A stretch of 64,000 bases of DNA from Clostridium_AD sp050717515. Its GTDB lineage: Bacteria > Bacillota > Clostridia > Clostridiales > Clostridiaceae. How positions within the stretch are numbered: position 1 is the first letter of the stretch; every line of letters begins with the position of its first letter. The notes beneath the pieces are model-generated. The model searched no databases and was not told the DNA's origin. It was given only the letters and a program-made list of their open reading frames with translations. Positions 9,674-18,814 of this stretch are shown in pieces. The translations under genes were made by a program, and so were the position numbers. Where the stretch lies: NCBI RefSeq assembly GCF_050717515.1, contig NZ_JBOITL010000022.1, forward strand, positions 124,001 through 188,000. The letters are read 5' to 3'.

Positions 9674-10385
9674 TTCTTTCCACCTCACTGACAAAATAAT
9701 TTTCAAGGGTTGCATAGTTGTTTAATATATTTTTCATAGTATCTACATTAAGCATTCGTCCATCATACAATACCCCAATATTGGTACAAGTAAGTTCAAC
9801 ATCATGGATAAGATGGCTTGATATGAAAAACGTAGCATTTTCTTTTTCTACTAAGCTTTTTATTATATTTCTCATAGCGATCATTCCTTCAACATCAAGT
9901 CCATTTAAGGGTTCATCTAAAATAATTACTTCAGGCCTTGATAAAATTGCAGCGGAGATTCCTAATCTTTGTTTCATTCCAAGAGAAAACTTTCTTGGTC
10001 TCTCATTTTTATATTTAAAAAGTCCCGTAAGTTCTAAAACTTCATTTATTCTATCATCATCGACATTTTTATAATATCTTGAAATTTGTTTTAAATTTTC
10101 ATAGGCTGTTAGATAAAGATAGGATTCTGCAGTTTCTATAATACAACCTACTTTTCCCATAGCCTTTTGATATTCTTCAGAGATACTATGTCCTAAAATT
10201 TTAACATCTCCACTATCTGGTTTTATAAGGCCCGTCATGACTTTCATAGCAGTAGTCTTCCCAGCGCCATTAGGTCCTAAAAACCCAAATATATCGCCCT
10301 TATGTATATCAAGATTAATATCTGTTATACCTCTTCCATTTTTATATATCTTGGAAAGGTTTTTAATTTCAATTACTTTTTCCAT
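9660..10385 (-). CDS. ABC transporter ATPase, bacitracin-export (BcrA) type
   Basis: 241 residues with Walker A (GPNGAGKTT), signature (FSLGMKQRLG), Walker B (EVIILDEPLNGLD) and the switch His (ISSHL). This family pairs with ABC-2 permeases to expel or detach antimicrobial peptides such as bacitracin or lantibiotics; the substrate here is unknown. The ATG at 10385 follows GGGGGG at the right distance. Upstream in-frame codons would run into a hairpin and a hydrophobic, non-homologous stretch. It is the first gene of the ATPase-permease-kinase-regulator unit. Confidence 0.92.
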   Translation of the reverse strand: MEKVIEIKNLSKIYKNGRGITDINLDIHKGDIFGFLGPNGAGKTTAMKVMTGLIKPDSGDVKILGHSISEEYQKAMGKVGCIIETAESYLYLTAYENLKQISRYYKNVDDDRINEVLELTGLFKYKNERPRKFSLGMKQRLGISAAILSRPEVIILDEPLNGLDVEGMIAMRNIIKSLVEKENATFFISSHLIHDVELTCTNIGVLYDGRMLNVDTMKNILNNYATLENYFVSEVERNGRI

Positions 10386-10499
10386 TGTGTACCCCCCAAA
10401 TTTAGTTTTATAACCCTTCTGATTATAGCGTTGCAGCAGTATTTTTTTGTAAAATAAAAAATAAATTATCACATAATTAATAGGAAGGGTACTTATGCC

Positions 10500-10559
10500 A
10501 TAGGCACATGAAAACAAATAACTAGTCAGTATGTAGTTATTTATTTTCATGTGCCTTAT
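10500..10559. repeat. Long hairpin upstream of the ABC operon
   Basis: Two 25-26-bp arms (near gcacatgaaaacaaataact and its complement at 10534-10559) with one mismatch and one bulge and a 9-base loop. On the minus strand there is no T run after it; on the plus strand a T-rich stretch follows. It lies between the secreted-protein gene and the ABC operon. It may be a terminator for the former, or a regulatory or MITE-like element. Confidence 0.65.
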
Positions 10560-10613
10560 TTATATATTTTCTTTTAGAGCCCCTCCCCTTAATACCAGTG
10601 AGCTTATTTATTA

Positions 10614-11858
10614 TTAGTTAAACACTTTACTGTAAGAATCATCATTAATTGTATTTTCATTTCCATTTATATAAAAGTATATTTTTGCTAAACCTTGGTT
10701 AATAGATATATTACCTTTTATGTTTTTATTTGAAGAACCTTCTGCAATAAATGTTCCATTAAACTGTTCTTTTCCGAATTTTGCATCAAACTTAAAGTCT
10801 TTTTTATTGGTTGCATATTCCTCATATCCCTTTACATATTCTTCATAACATCTTCCACTAATACTCTTATTATCTACAGCAGTAACATCTATAAATCGTT
10901 CGCCTATTCTTACGAATTTAGCATCCTTTTCTATTAAAATATCTGATTTGTATTTTCCTATATATTTTTCAGGATTGGTTAATTTACTACGATCTTGTAG
11001 TATATTTTTTTCTACTTTCTTACCAGTAAGATCTGGTTTACTAACCTTAGTTGAGTTAATACCCGTCATCTTCACTAATAGTTCGAAGGTTAATTTATGA
11101 TCTTTACCACTGTCATCTTTACCAGAAATCACTCCGCTGCCAAGAACATTTTGAATTAATCCCTCTTTAGTTGTTACCATATTACCTTTAACTTCTTTTA
11201 CAAATACATCCTTTGTTATTTTAGGTATGCTACTATCATTATTAGGATTATTAGATCTACTACCAACTTCATTTTTAGATTGAAAAGATACCACTGCATT
11301 AACAAGTGCTGGTATTTGAGCTTCACTTAAAGAACCAGATAAAGTCTTAGTTCCATCTGAATTTTCGGTAACTACAACTGCATCTTTTAAATTACCCACA
11401 AGAGCATCTGCAATTTTCTCCATATCATCAGCTCCCTTTTCTTTAAAAGGGTTTTTAGAAGTTATAATTTCCTGAGGACTTGCAAATTCAGTTGCATAAT
11501 AGATGTTTTTTGTACTGTCTTTAAATATAGAACCATTTTTATCAGAGTAATTATAGTCTTCACTCTTAGTTAATCCTTCTAATTTTGTTGATACAGTTTC
11601 TTTAGCTCCCTTTGGTACATCAACTTTATTAAGAGAATTACCAGAATAAATAACTGTACCATTATCCTTTAAACTAAATGACATATCCATGGTATAGCTT
11701 GAAAGTTTAGTGGTACAACTTTCTGCTGTATACTTTACAGAATCTTTAAGTTGATCATACCCACTTTTAGATAATACTTGAGCAATAGCAGTAGTTGTAA
11801 ACATTACTGTACCTAGAGCAAAACTTATTATTGTTGTTGTTTTTTTATTTAATTTCAT
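10614..11858 (-). CDS. Secreted protein of unknown function
   Basis: 414 residues with a classic Sec signal peptide (MKLNKKTTTIISFALG, then a hydrophobic core ending near AIAQ at residues 24-27). There is no lipobox Cys. The mature part is Lys/Ser/Asp-rich and resembles an extracellular beta-rich domain, but I do not recognise the family. The gene is on the same strand as the ABC/two-component unit, 230 bases upstream and separated from it by a long hairpin. A functional link is possible but unproven. Confidence 0.75.
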   Translation of the reverse strand: MKLNKKTTTIISFALGTVMFTTTAIAQVLSKSGYDQLKDSVKYTAESCTTKLSSYTMDMSFSLKDNGTVIYSGNSLNKVDVPKGAKETVSTKLEGLTKSEDYNYSDKNGSIFKDSTKNIYYATEFASPQEIITSKNPFKEKGADDMEKIADALVGNLKDAVVVTENSDGTKTLSGSLSEAQIPALVNAVVSFQSKNEVGSRSNNPNNDSSIPKITKDVFVKEVKGNMVTTKEGLIQNVLGSGVISGKDDSGKDHKLTFELLVKMTGINSTKVSKPDLTGKKVEKNILQDRSKLTNPEKYIGKYKSDILIEKDAKFVRIGERFIDVTAVDNKSISGRCYEEYVKGYEEYATNKKDFKFDAKFGKEQFNGTFIAEGSSNKNIKGNISINQGLAKIYFYINGNENTINDDSYSKVFN

Positions 11859-11956
11859 TTTATTGAATCCCCTTTTTATTTAAATTTGCTTTATAACATG
11901 AAAGCCTTTCATAATTCTATTTTAGAATACATGTCTCTACTTTCTATAAACAAATT

Positions 11957-11982
11957 ATAAACAAAGTATAAACTTTGTTTAT
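11957..11982. promoter_or_regulatory. Perfect 11-bp inverted repeat upstream of the secreted-protein gene
   Basis: ataaacaaagt and its exact complement surround ATAA, about 100 bases before the start at 11858. The left arm partly repeats an upstream tataaacaaa at 11945-11954. Its position and symmetry suggest a repressor or activator site. Confidence 0.4.
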
Positions 11983-12020
11983 CTTTATAGCAAACTCACT
12001 CTAGTTCCTTACATTAGGTT

Positions 12021-12045
12021 TAGTGCATCTATAGATGATGCACTA
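12021..12045. repeat. Short hairpin of uncertain role
   Basis: Tagtgcatc/gatgcacta arms lie between proC and the secreted-protein gene. The T run follows only in the plus direction, in which no gene ends here. Confidence 0.4.
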
Positions 12046-12056
12046 TTTTAGGATAT

Positions 12057-12088
12057 AAAAAAACAGCCTAGAAAGTGCAAGCTGTTTC
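12057..12088 (-). terminator. Terminator of proC
   Basis: An AAACAGC/GCTGTTT stem followed on the minus strand by a run of seven T, 38 bases after the proC stop codon. Confidence 0.85.
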
Positions 12089-12125
12089 TTAAACCGTTTT
12101 ACAATTAAAATCCTATTTTTCTTTA

Positions 12126-12941
12126 TTAAATGTTACTTTTACCCATCTTAATTGCCTTTTGTGTGCAACTCTCCATAGCTGAAATTACTGAGCCCCTAAA
12201 ATTTTTCTTTTCTAAGGTATATACTGCCTCTATAGTAGTTCCTCCTGGTGAGCATACATCATCTTTTAGTTTTCCTGGGTGTTCACCTGTTTCTATAACC
12301 ATTTTAGCTGCTCCTAAAACTGCTTGAGCTGCCATTCTATAAGCCTTGTCTCTTGGCATTCCTTGAAGTACAGCTCCATCTGCTAAAGCTTCAATAAACA
12401 TATACACATAAGCAGGAGATGAACCACTTACCGCTGGAACTACATCAATAAGATTTTCTTCTAATATTTCTATCTTACCAAAGCTTTCAAAAATACTTAC
12501 TACCTCTTGCAATTCTTCTTTAGTTACATTTCTATTAGCACACAGTGCACTCATTCCCTCGCCTACAAGTGCTGGAGTATTTGGCATAGTTCTAATAACC
12601 TTTGCATCGGCCCCCAGGGTATTACTCATACCCTCTAGCGTTATACCTGCAGCTATAGTTACTATGACTACCTCCTTCTTTAAATATGGTTTGATTTCAT
12701 GGATAATTTCAAAATATTTATAAGGCTTTATAGCTAATATTATTATATCAGAAACCTGTGCAACTTCCACATTATCCTTAGTTACTAAAATATTATATTC
12801 TTCTTTTACCTTATTTAAGCTCCTATCTGATGGATTACTTGCTATTATTTTTTCACTAGCAGCTAAATTAGATTTTACTATTCCACCTATCATAGCTCGT
12901 GCCATATTACCGCAGCCTATAAATCCTATTGTTTTATTCAT
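12126..12941 (-). CDS. proC: Pyrroline-5-carboxylate reductase
   Basis: 271 residues, the standard ProC length. The N-terminal Rossmann motif is IGFIGCGNMARAMIGG, followed by TMPNTPALVGEGMSAL and the helical dimerisation and active-site segment SPAYVYMFIEALADGAVLQG, with CSPGGTTIEAVYTLE near the end. It makes proline from pyrroline-5-carboxylate using NAD(P)H in the cytosol. It is monocistronic; no proA or proB is nearby. Confidence 0.95.
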   Translation of the reverse strand: MNKTIGFIGCGNMARAMIGGIVKSNLAASEKIIASNPSDRSLNKVKEEYNILVTKDNVEVAQVSDIIILAIKPYKYFEIIHEIKPYLKKEVVIVTIAAGITLEGMSNTLGADAKVIRTMPNTPALVGEGMSALCANRNVTKEELQEVVSIFESFGKIEILEENLIDVVPAVSGSSPAYVYMFIEALADGAVLQGMPRDKAYRMAAQAVLGAAKMVIETGEHPGKLKDDVCSPGGTTIEAVYTLEKKNFRGSVISAMESCTQKAIKMGKSNI

Positions 12942-13120
12942 ATAACCCTTTCCTCCTAAGTCATTTTTAAAATAATTCTAATTATATCATTTTAAAATAC
13001 ATTTTTCTCGAATACATTTTATAATTTTGGTTATATTATTAATGAACATATTTATTAGCAAGAGACAAAGCAATTAAATAATTGTTTTCTACTCTTAAGC
13101 AATACAAGGAGGTTTATACA

Positions 13121-13267
13121 ATGTCACATAAAGATAACAAAAACAGCAAAGATAATAAAAAGGCTAATCCAAAAACAAAACAAGAATTATCTAAAATGAG
13201 AATGGAAACTGCAAATGAAATAGGCGTTTCTAAAGAATCTAAGAAATTAGGAAAAGAAACAGAATAG
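13121..13267 (+). CDS. Short alpha/beta-type SASP-like protein (48 aa)
   Basis: A 48-residue, very Lys/Asn-rich peptide with an optimal AAGGAGG ribosome site. The segment KMRMETANEIGV resembles the first conserved helix of alpha/beta small acid-soluble spore proteins (FKxExAxELGV), which coat spore DNA. The usual second conserved half is missing and the protein is shorter than the common 60-75 residues, so it may be a minor variant or a decayed copy. It ends at a strong terminator. Confidence 0.65.
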   Translation: MSHKDNKNSKDNKKANPKTKQELSKMRMETANEIGVSKESKKLGKETE

Positions 13268-13279
13268 TTTTAGCATTAT

Positions 13280-13310
13280 AAGAAGGGGGATGTCACAGAC
13301 ATCCCCCTTC
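13280..13310 (+). terminator. Strong hairpin between the SASP-like gene and the degV-like gene
   Basis: A perfect 14-bp GC-rich stem (agaagggggatgtc and its complement) with an ACA loop. It lies between two converging genes and may serve both. Confidence 0.85.
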
Positions 13311-13367
13311 TTATCTATTAAATGAAATTATAATTGCGATTTTATTTTCCACAATATCCTTTAGCCC

Positions 13368-14249
13368 CTATCTTTTATCAGCTATAAAATATAATCCTAA
13401 TATTTCTGGACCTGTATGAGACCCTATGGCTGTACCCACATAATTTAAAATGACATCTTTAACATTTCCATTCTCGCGAACCAAGCCCTCAAGAGTTAGA
13501 GCATCTTCAATACAATCCCCATGACCTATAGCAATAACTTGCAATACATTTGGATTTGTTCTTTCTTTAAATTTTTCAGCTAAGGTGTGTATTGCCTTTT
13601 TTCTTCCTCTACATTTAGAAAAAGGAGTAAGTAGTCCTTCATTGTCCATAAATAAAACAGGTTTTATATTTAATAATGTACCAACTGTTGCAGCTGAACT
13701 TGATATTCTTCCACCTCTTTTTAAATGGTTTAAATCATTAACTGTAAACCAGTGGTTAATCTTAAGTTTATTTTCTTCTAGCCAGTTAACTATTTCATCT
13801 TTCGAACTTCCTTTTCTTAGCATTTCATAAGCATAATAAACTAAAAGTCCTTGTCCAAGACTTGCGCATTTACTATCAACTATACTTATATCTGCCTCTG
13901 GGAATTCTTCAAGTATTGTTTCTCTTGCTAGATTTGCACTATTTATAGTTCCTGATATTCCAGAAGACATTACAATATATATAATAGATTTTTTTTTCTT
14001 CACATACTTTCTAAAAACTTCTACATATCTTTCGCTATTTATCTGTGAAGTAGTAGGCATTTCTCCTTGCCTTAAAGCATCATAAAAGTCCTTACGAATA
14101 AATTTCTTTCCAAAGTCATCCTCTATTGATTTACCTTTAAAATTGCATACTAAACCTATGGGTACTATATTTTCTTGTCCAATGTAATCTAAAGGTAAAT
14201 CGCATCCTGAATCTATTACTAAAATTGTCTCACTATGTTTTTTACTCAT
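13368..14249 (-). CDS. DegV family fatty-acid-binding protein
   Basis: 293 residues. DegV motifs are visible: DSGCDLPLDYI, GEMPTTSQIN, YIVMSSGISGTINSA (lipid carboxylate-binding Ser) and GTAIGSHTGPEILGLYF. DegV/FakB proteins hold a fatty acid and, in FakA/FakB systems, present it for phosphorylation. No FakA-like kinase is in the window. Its place directly downstream of accA and the fatty acid cluster fits a lipid role, although a terminator at 14337-14360 separates them. Confidence 0.9.
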   Translation of the reverse strand: MSKKHSETILVIDSGCDLPLDYIGQENIVPIGLVCNFKGKSIEDDFGKKFIRKDFYDALRQGEMPTTSQINSERYVEVFRKYVKKKKSIIYIVMSSGISGTINSANLARETILEEFPEADISIVDSKCASLGQGLLVYYAYEMLRKGSSKDEIVNWLEENKLKINHWFTVNDLNHLKRGGRISSSAATVGTLLNIKPVLFMDNEGLLTPFSKCRGRKKAIHTLAEKFKERTNPNVLQVIAIGHGDCIEDALTLEGLVRENGNVKDVILNYVGTAIGSHTGPEILGLYFIADKR

Positions 14250-14336
14250 AACTCAATTCCCCTTTGCCATTCTGATAAATATTATTCTCATCTTCTATTA
14301 TGTATGATTTATACATACACTTCAATACAAAAAAAA

Positions 14337-14360
14337 AGAAAAGTATATATACTTTTCTTA
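14337..14360 (-). terminator. Terminator of the fatty acid synthesis operon
   Basis: aagaaaagtata and its complement form a 12-bp stem followed on the minus strand by nine T. It lies about 55 bases after the accA stop. Confidence 0.88.
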
Positions 14361-14414
14361 ACCGCACTAAAATGAAACACATTAATTCTATTATTTATCC
14401 TTTTAAGCTATTAT

Positions 14415-15365
14415 TTATTCCACAACTTTACCAATCTTTCTAAATTTATAATATCTTTTAGTAAGTAATGATTCTATTGGTTCCGCTGCTAATCTATTAA
14501 TTGACTCCTCCAAATTACGCTTAATACTTAATGCCATCTCATCTACATTAGTATGGGCTCCCCCTAGTGGCTCTTTTATAATTCTATCTATTATTCCAAA
14601 ATCAATTAAATCTTGAGCTGTTATTTTCATTGCATTAGCCGCTTCTTTAGCCCTATTTGCATCTTTAAATAATATACTTGCAAAACCCTCTGGTGACAAA
14701 ATAGAATAAATTGCATGCTCGAGCATCCAAACCTCATCCGCCACCGCCAAGGCTAAAGCTCCACCACTACCGCCTTCTCCAATAACTATGGAGATTATTG
14801 GTGTTTTTAAATTTGACATTTCCATAAGATTTCTAGCAATTGCTTCGCCTTGCCCTCTTTCTTCTGCACCTAGTCCACAATATGCTCCTGGAGTATCTAC
14901 AAGACAAATAACAGGTCTTTTAAACTTTTCTGCCTGTTTCATAAGTCTTAAAGCTTTTCTATATCCTTCTGGATTTGGCATTCCAAAATTTCTCTTTATA
15001 TTTTCCTTTGTGTTATTTCCCTTTTGCTGAGCTATAACAGTTACAGGAATGCCATTAAGTCGAGCAATTCCACCTACAATAGCAGAATCATCTCCATAAT
15101 ATCTATCCCCATGTAGCTCCATAAAGTCTTCAAAAATTCTATTTATATAATCAAGCGCAGTAGGCCGTTCCACAAGCCTTGCAATGCTTACTTTATCCCA
15201 GGCAGTTAAATTTTTATAGGCTTCCTTTTGCATATTATAAAGTTTAACTTCCATCTGCCTTATTTCTTTTCCTAAATCCATATTTTGCTCTGTTGCTAAA
15301 TTTTTAAGTTCATCAATTTTACTTTTAAGTTCATACATGTGCTTTTCAAAAGGTAAAGTTCCCAT
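14415..15365 (-). CDS. accA: Acetyl-CoA carboxylase carboxyltransferase subunit alpha
   Basis: 316 residues, full length. It carries the crotonase-fold carboxyltransferase motifs GAYCGLGAEERGQGEAIARN and GEGGSGGALALAVADEVWMLE. It forms an alpha2beta2 complex with AccD, moving the carboxyl group from biotin to acetyl-CoA to make malonyl-CoA. It is the last gene of the fatty acid operon, 37 bases after accD. Confidence 0.95.
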   Translation of the reverse strand: MGTLPFEKHMYELKSKIDELKNLATEQNMDLGKEIRQMEVKLYNMQKEAYKNLTAWDKVSIARLVERPTALDYINRIFEDFMELHGDRYYGDDSAIVGGIARLNGIPVTVIAQQKGNNTKENIKRNFGMPNPEGYRKALRLMKQAEKFKRPVICLVDTPGAYCGLGAEERGQGEAIARNLMEMSNLKTPIISIVIGEGGSGGALALAVADEVWMLEHAIYSILSPEGFASILFKDANRAKEAANAMKITAQDLIDFGIIDRIIKEPLGGAHTNVDEMALSIKRNLEESINRLAAEPIESLLTKRYYKFRKIGKVVE

Positions 15366-15402
15366 AAAATCGCCTCCCTATATGTTACTTTTTCAATCTA
15401 TA

Positions 15403-16263
15403 TTAGCTATGAATTTTCAGTATCTCAGTTAAGGTATCCTTCATAGCTTTTCTATCCACAACCTTATCTATAAAACCCTTTTGGAGCAAAAATTCAGCTC
15501 TTTGAAAGCCATCAGGCAATTGCTGCTTTATGGTTTGTTCAATAACCCTTTTACCTGCAAACCCTATTAGTGCATTGGGCTCAGCTATTATTATATCTCC
15601 AAGCATTGCAAAACTTGCAGTGACCCCTCCGGTAGTGGGGTCCGTAAGAACTGTTACATAAAGGCACCCTTTATCATTATGTCTTGCAATAGCAGCACTA
15701 GTTTTAGCCATTTGCATTAAAGAGTATATACCTTCCTGCATCCTAGCTCCCCCAGAAGCTGTAAATATAATAATTGGTTTTTTATCTTCTGTTGCGCTTT
15801 CAATAGCCCTTGTAATTTTTTCTCCAACAACAGACCCCATGCTCCCCATCATAAAATTACTATCCATCACTGCAATTACAGTATCCTGACCATTTATCTT
15901 TCCTTCTCCAGTTATCACAGCTTCGTTTAGTAATGTTTTGTCTCTTAGATCTTGAAGTTTATCTTCATATCCTTCAAATTCTATAGGATTACCTGATATC
16001 ATATCCTTATCATATTCTATAAAAGTTCCACTATCGATAGTATAGTTTATTCTTTCTCTAGACCCAATTCTAAAATGTGTTCTACAATTTTCACAGGTCA
16101 TTATACTATTTTCTAAATCCTTACTATAAAGGATCTTACCACAAGTCTCACATTTAACCCACATTCCGGTGGGGATATTAGGTTTTTTCTCGCCATCTTC
16201 ATTTTCTAAATTTTTAACCTCGATATATCTACTCTTTTTAAATATACCTTTAAACTCAAACAT
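15403..16263 (-). CDS. accD: Acetyl-CoA carboxylase carboxyltransferase subunit beta
   Basis: 286 residues. The N-terminal zinc ribbon is CETC (about residue 38) with CENC 20 residues later. The carboxyltransferase domain has SGGARMQEGIYSLMQMAKTS and PTTGGVTASFAMLGD. The ATG at 16263 (MFEFKGIFKK) is chosen because AAAGGGG precedes it and the family starts near there; an upstream in-frame start adds 29 unrelated residues. It pairs with AccA. Confidence 0.94.
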   Translation of the reverse strand: MFEFKGIFKKSRYIEVKNLENEDGEKKPNIPTGMWVKCETCGKILYSKDLENSIMTCENCRTHFRIGSRERINYTIDSGTFIEYDKDMISGNPIEFEGYEDKLQDLRDKTLLNEAVITGEGKINGQDTVIAVMDSNFMMGSMGSVVGEKITRAIESATEDKKPIIIFTASGGARMQEGIYSLMQMAKTSAAIARHNDKGCLYVTVLTDPTTGGVTASFAMLGDIIIAEPNALIGFAGKRVIEQTIKQQLPDGFQRAEFLLQKGFIDKVVDRKAMKDTLTEILKIHS

Positions 16264-16421
16264 ATAGCTGCCCCTTTCTAAAAACATACCATCACTCAAC
16301 TTAGAATTGAACCTTGAAAGTTGTAAACTAACTTCCCTATACCAATTCACCTCTGTTTTATACTCATTCTTATAGTATAAAACTTTCAGGTAATAAATTC
16401 CAGTATATGTTTAGCTACTTT

Positions 16422-17768
16422 TTAAAGATTTCTGAATTCTTTACTAATAAAGCTAGTATCAAAGTTCCCATTTATAAATTTTTCATTGTTTATTATTTTA
16501 AATTGGAAATCTATATTAGTATCCACACCTTCAATTATAAACTCTCCTAAGGCCCTTCTCATTTTGCATAGTGCTTCCTGCCTATCTTTTCCGTGTACAA
16601 TTAGTTTTCCTATCATAGAGTCATAGGTAGGTGGAATTTTATAACCTTGATATGCCGCACTATCAATTCTCACTCCATTTCCTCCAGGAAGGTGAAGTGA
16701 TTTTATTTCACCTGGGCAAGGCATGAAGTTTTTGTTTGGATTTTCTGCATTTATTCTACATTCAATAGCGTGCCCCTGAATTTTTATATCCTTCTGTTTA
16801 TAAGGAAGCACTTGTCCCGAAGCAATCATTATCTGAGCTTTAACTAAATCTATCCCTGTAATCATTTCTGTTATTGGATGCTCTACCTGAATACGAGTAT
16901 TCATCTCCATAAAATAGTATTTTCCATACTTATCTAATAAAAACTCTATAGTTCCAGCATTTTTATATTTAATAGACTTAGCTGCTTTAACTGCAACCTC
17001 ACCCATCTGTTTTCTAAGTTCCTGCGTCATGGCAGCTCCTGGCGCCTCTTCTATTACCTTCTGATTCCGCCTTTGGATAGAACAGTCTCTCTCACCAAGA
17101 TGAATAACATTTCCATGCTCATCCGCTAATATTTGAAACTCTATATGCCTTGGCTCTTCTATAAATTTTTCCATATACATTGTGTCATCACCGAAAGCTG
17201 TTTTTGACTCTGCCTTTGCAGTATTGTAGGCCGGTATAAGCTCTTCTACTTTTGTAACAACTCTTATACCACGTCCCCCGCCACCTGCTGAAGCTTTTAT
17301 CATTACAGGGTATCCTATTTTCTCAGCTGAGCTTATTGCATCTTCTTCAGTGGCAATTGCTCCATCTGATCCAGGTACTACTGGCACTCCAGCATTTATC
17401 ATCATTTCTCTTGCCTTTAACTTATTACCCATATTATCGATATTTTGCGAATCCGGTCCTATAAATTTTATATTACATTCCTCACACATCTGTGCAAATT
17501 TACTATTTTCAGATAAAAATCCAAATCCAGGATGAATTGCTTCTGCCCCTGTAAGCACTGTGGCACTTAAAATATTTTGCATGTTTAAATAACTATCCTT
17601 AGATTTAGCTGGTCCTATACATATAGCCTCATCTGCCATTTGGGTATGGAGAGCAGTTTTATCTACCTCAGAATATACTGCTACCGTTTGGATGCCCATT
17701 TCATGACAAGCCCGAATTATTCTTACTGCTATTTCGCCTCTATTAGCAATTAATATCTTCTTAAACAT
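16422..17768 (-). CDS. accC: Acetyl-CoA carboxylase, biotin carboxylase subunit
   Basis: 448 residues, standard for AccC. N-terminal ILIANRGEIAVRIIRACHE, ATP-grasp glycine loop ASAGGGGRGIRVV, ERDCSIQRRNQKVIEEAP and MNTRIQVEHPITEMITGID. It carboxylates the biotin of AccB using ATP and bicarbonate. It lies between fabZ and accD in the operon. Confidence 0.96.
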   Translation of the reverse strand: MFKKILIANRGEIAVRIIRACHEMGIQTVAVYSEVDKTALHTQMADEAICIGPAKSKDSYLNMQNILSATVLTGAEAIHPGFGFLSENSKFAQMCEECNIKFIGPDSQNIDNMGNKLKAREMMINAGVPVVPGSDGAIATEEDAISSAEKIGYPVMIKASAGGGGRGIRVVTKVEELIPAYNTAKAESKTAFGDDTMYMEKFIEEPRHIEFQILADEHGNVIHLGERDCSIQRRNQKVIEEAPGAAMTQELRKQMGEVAVKAAKSIKYKNAGTIEFLLDKYGKYYFMEMNTRIQVEHPITEMITGIDLVKAQIMIASGQVLPYKQKDIKIQGHAIECRINAENPNKNFMPCPGEIKSLHLPGGNGVRIDSAAYQGYKIPPTYDSMIGKLIVHGKDRQEALCKMRRALGEFIIEGVDTNIDFQFKIINNEKFINGNFDTSFISKEFRNL

Positions 17769-17800
17769 AGTATTTACCTTCCCTGCCCTTAAAATTATTA

Positions 17801-18247
17801 TTAGATTCCCACTGCAAATGTAATTTCAGCTTCTGCAACCTTTTCTCCATTTACTGTAGCTAATGCCTTTCCAATTCCAACAGGTCCCTTCATTTTGATT
17901 ATTTCTACCTCAAGCTTTAGTACATCTCCTGGAACAACTTTTTTTCTGAATCTAGCTTTATTAATACCACCAAAGTAAGCAATTTTACCTTTGTAGTCTT
18001 CCATACTTAAAAGTGCTACTGCTCCAACCTGTGCAAGAGCTTCAATTATTATTACCCCTGGAAGTACAGGTTCCGTAGGAAAATGTCCCTGGAAAAAATA
18101 CTCATTCATAGTAATATTCTTATATCCTACAGCTCGTTTTCCTGGCTCTAATTCCTCTACTTTATCCACAAATAAAAATGGATATCTATGAGGAATAATT
18201 TCTTGAATTTGTTTTATATTCAAAGTAGTACCTTTTATATTTTCCAT
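17801..18247 (-). CDS. fabZ: 3-hydroxyacyl-ACP dehydratase
   Basis: 148 residues, single hot-dog fold. PHRYPFLFVDKV precedes the catalytic His in HFPTEPVLPGV and the Glu in IIEALAQ. It removes water from 3-hydroxyacyl-ACP. The ATG at 18247 is preferred: AGGTGG lies ahead of it, and an in-frame GTG 21 bases upstream overlaps that ribosome site. No second dehydratase is in the cluster. Confidence 0.94.
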   Translation of the reverse strand: MENIKGTTLNIKQIQEIIPHRYPFLFVDKVEELEPGKRAVGYKNITMNEYFFQGHFPTEPVLPGVIIIEALAQVGAVALLSMEDYKGKIAYFGGINKARFRKKVVPGDVLKLEVEIIKMKGPVGIGKALATVNGEKVAEAEITFAVGI

Positions 18248-18293
18248 ATTATTGCTTCCACCTTTCACTCATATCTCAGTTACTTTACCGACA

Positions 18294-18812
18294 CTATTTT
18301 TTACGTATTTTAAATAATGGCTGCCCATACTCTACCATATCTTCATTTAAGACCAATACTTCTACAATTTCTCCATCTACTTCACTTTCAATTTCATTCA
18401 TAAGCTTCATAGCTTCTAAAATACAAAGCGTGTCTCCCTTTTTAACCACAGACCCAACTTTTACGAAATTCTGTGATTCATCACTAGGTGAGGAGTACAT
18501 AGTTCCAACAATAGGGGATTTAACTACAAATAGATTTTCCTGTGGTATTATCTTGGCTTCATTTTCTATAGCGCTAGATATATTGCTTTGTATTTCTTCT
18601 ATCGCCACTCCATTCGTAGCTATATTTTCTCTATTTAATGAATCATTAATAACTGATTGGACAGGTTCAACATTTACAGGTACTTTCTGGACTACCACCT
18701 GCTGCTCTTTTTTCTCCATCTTTATTTTGATACCCTCTGTCTCAATTTCAAAGGATGTAAGCTGTGAATCACTAACAGTTTTTATTAGCTCTTGAATATT
18801 TTTATAATCCAT
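18294..18812 (-). CDS. accB: Biotin carboxyl carrier protein of acetyl-CoA carboxylase
   Basis: 172 residues. The N-terminal 45 residues fold as the AccC-binding part, then a flexible linker of low complexity (about 45-95), then the biotinyl domain with CILEAMKLMNEIES, where the Lys of AMKL is biotinylated. The gene starts two bases after the fabF stop codon, so the two are probably translationally linked. Confidence 0.94.
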   Translation of the reverse strand: MDYKNIQELIKTVSDSQLTSFEIETEGIKIKMEKKEQQVVVQKVPVNVEPVQSVINDSLNRENIATNGVAIEEIQSNISSAIENEAKIIPQENLFVVKSPIVGTMYSSPSDESQNFVKVGSVVKKGDTLCILEAMKLMNEIESEVDGEIVEVLVLNEDMVEYGQPLFKIRKK

Positions 18813-18814
18813 AA

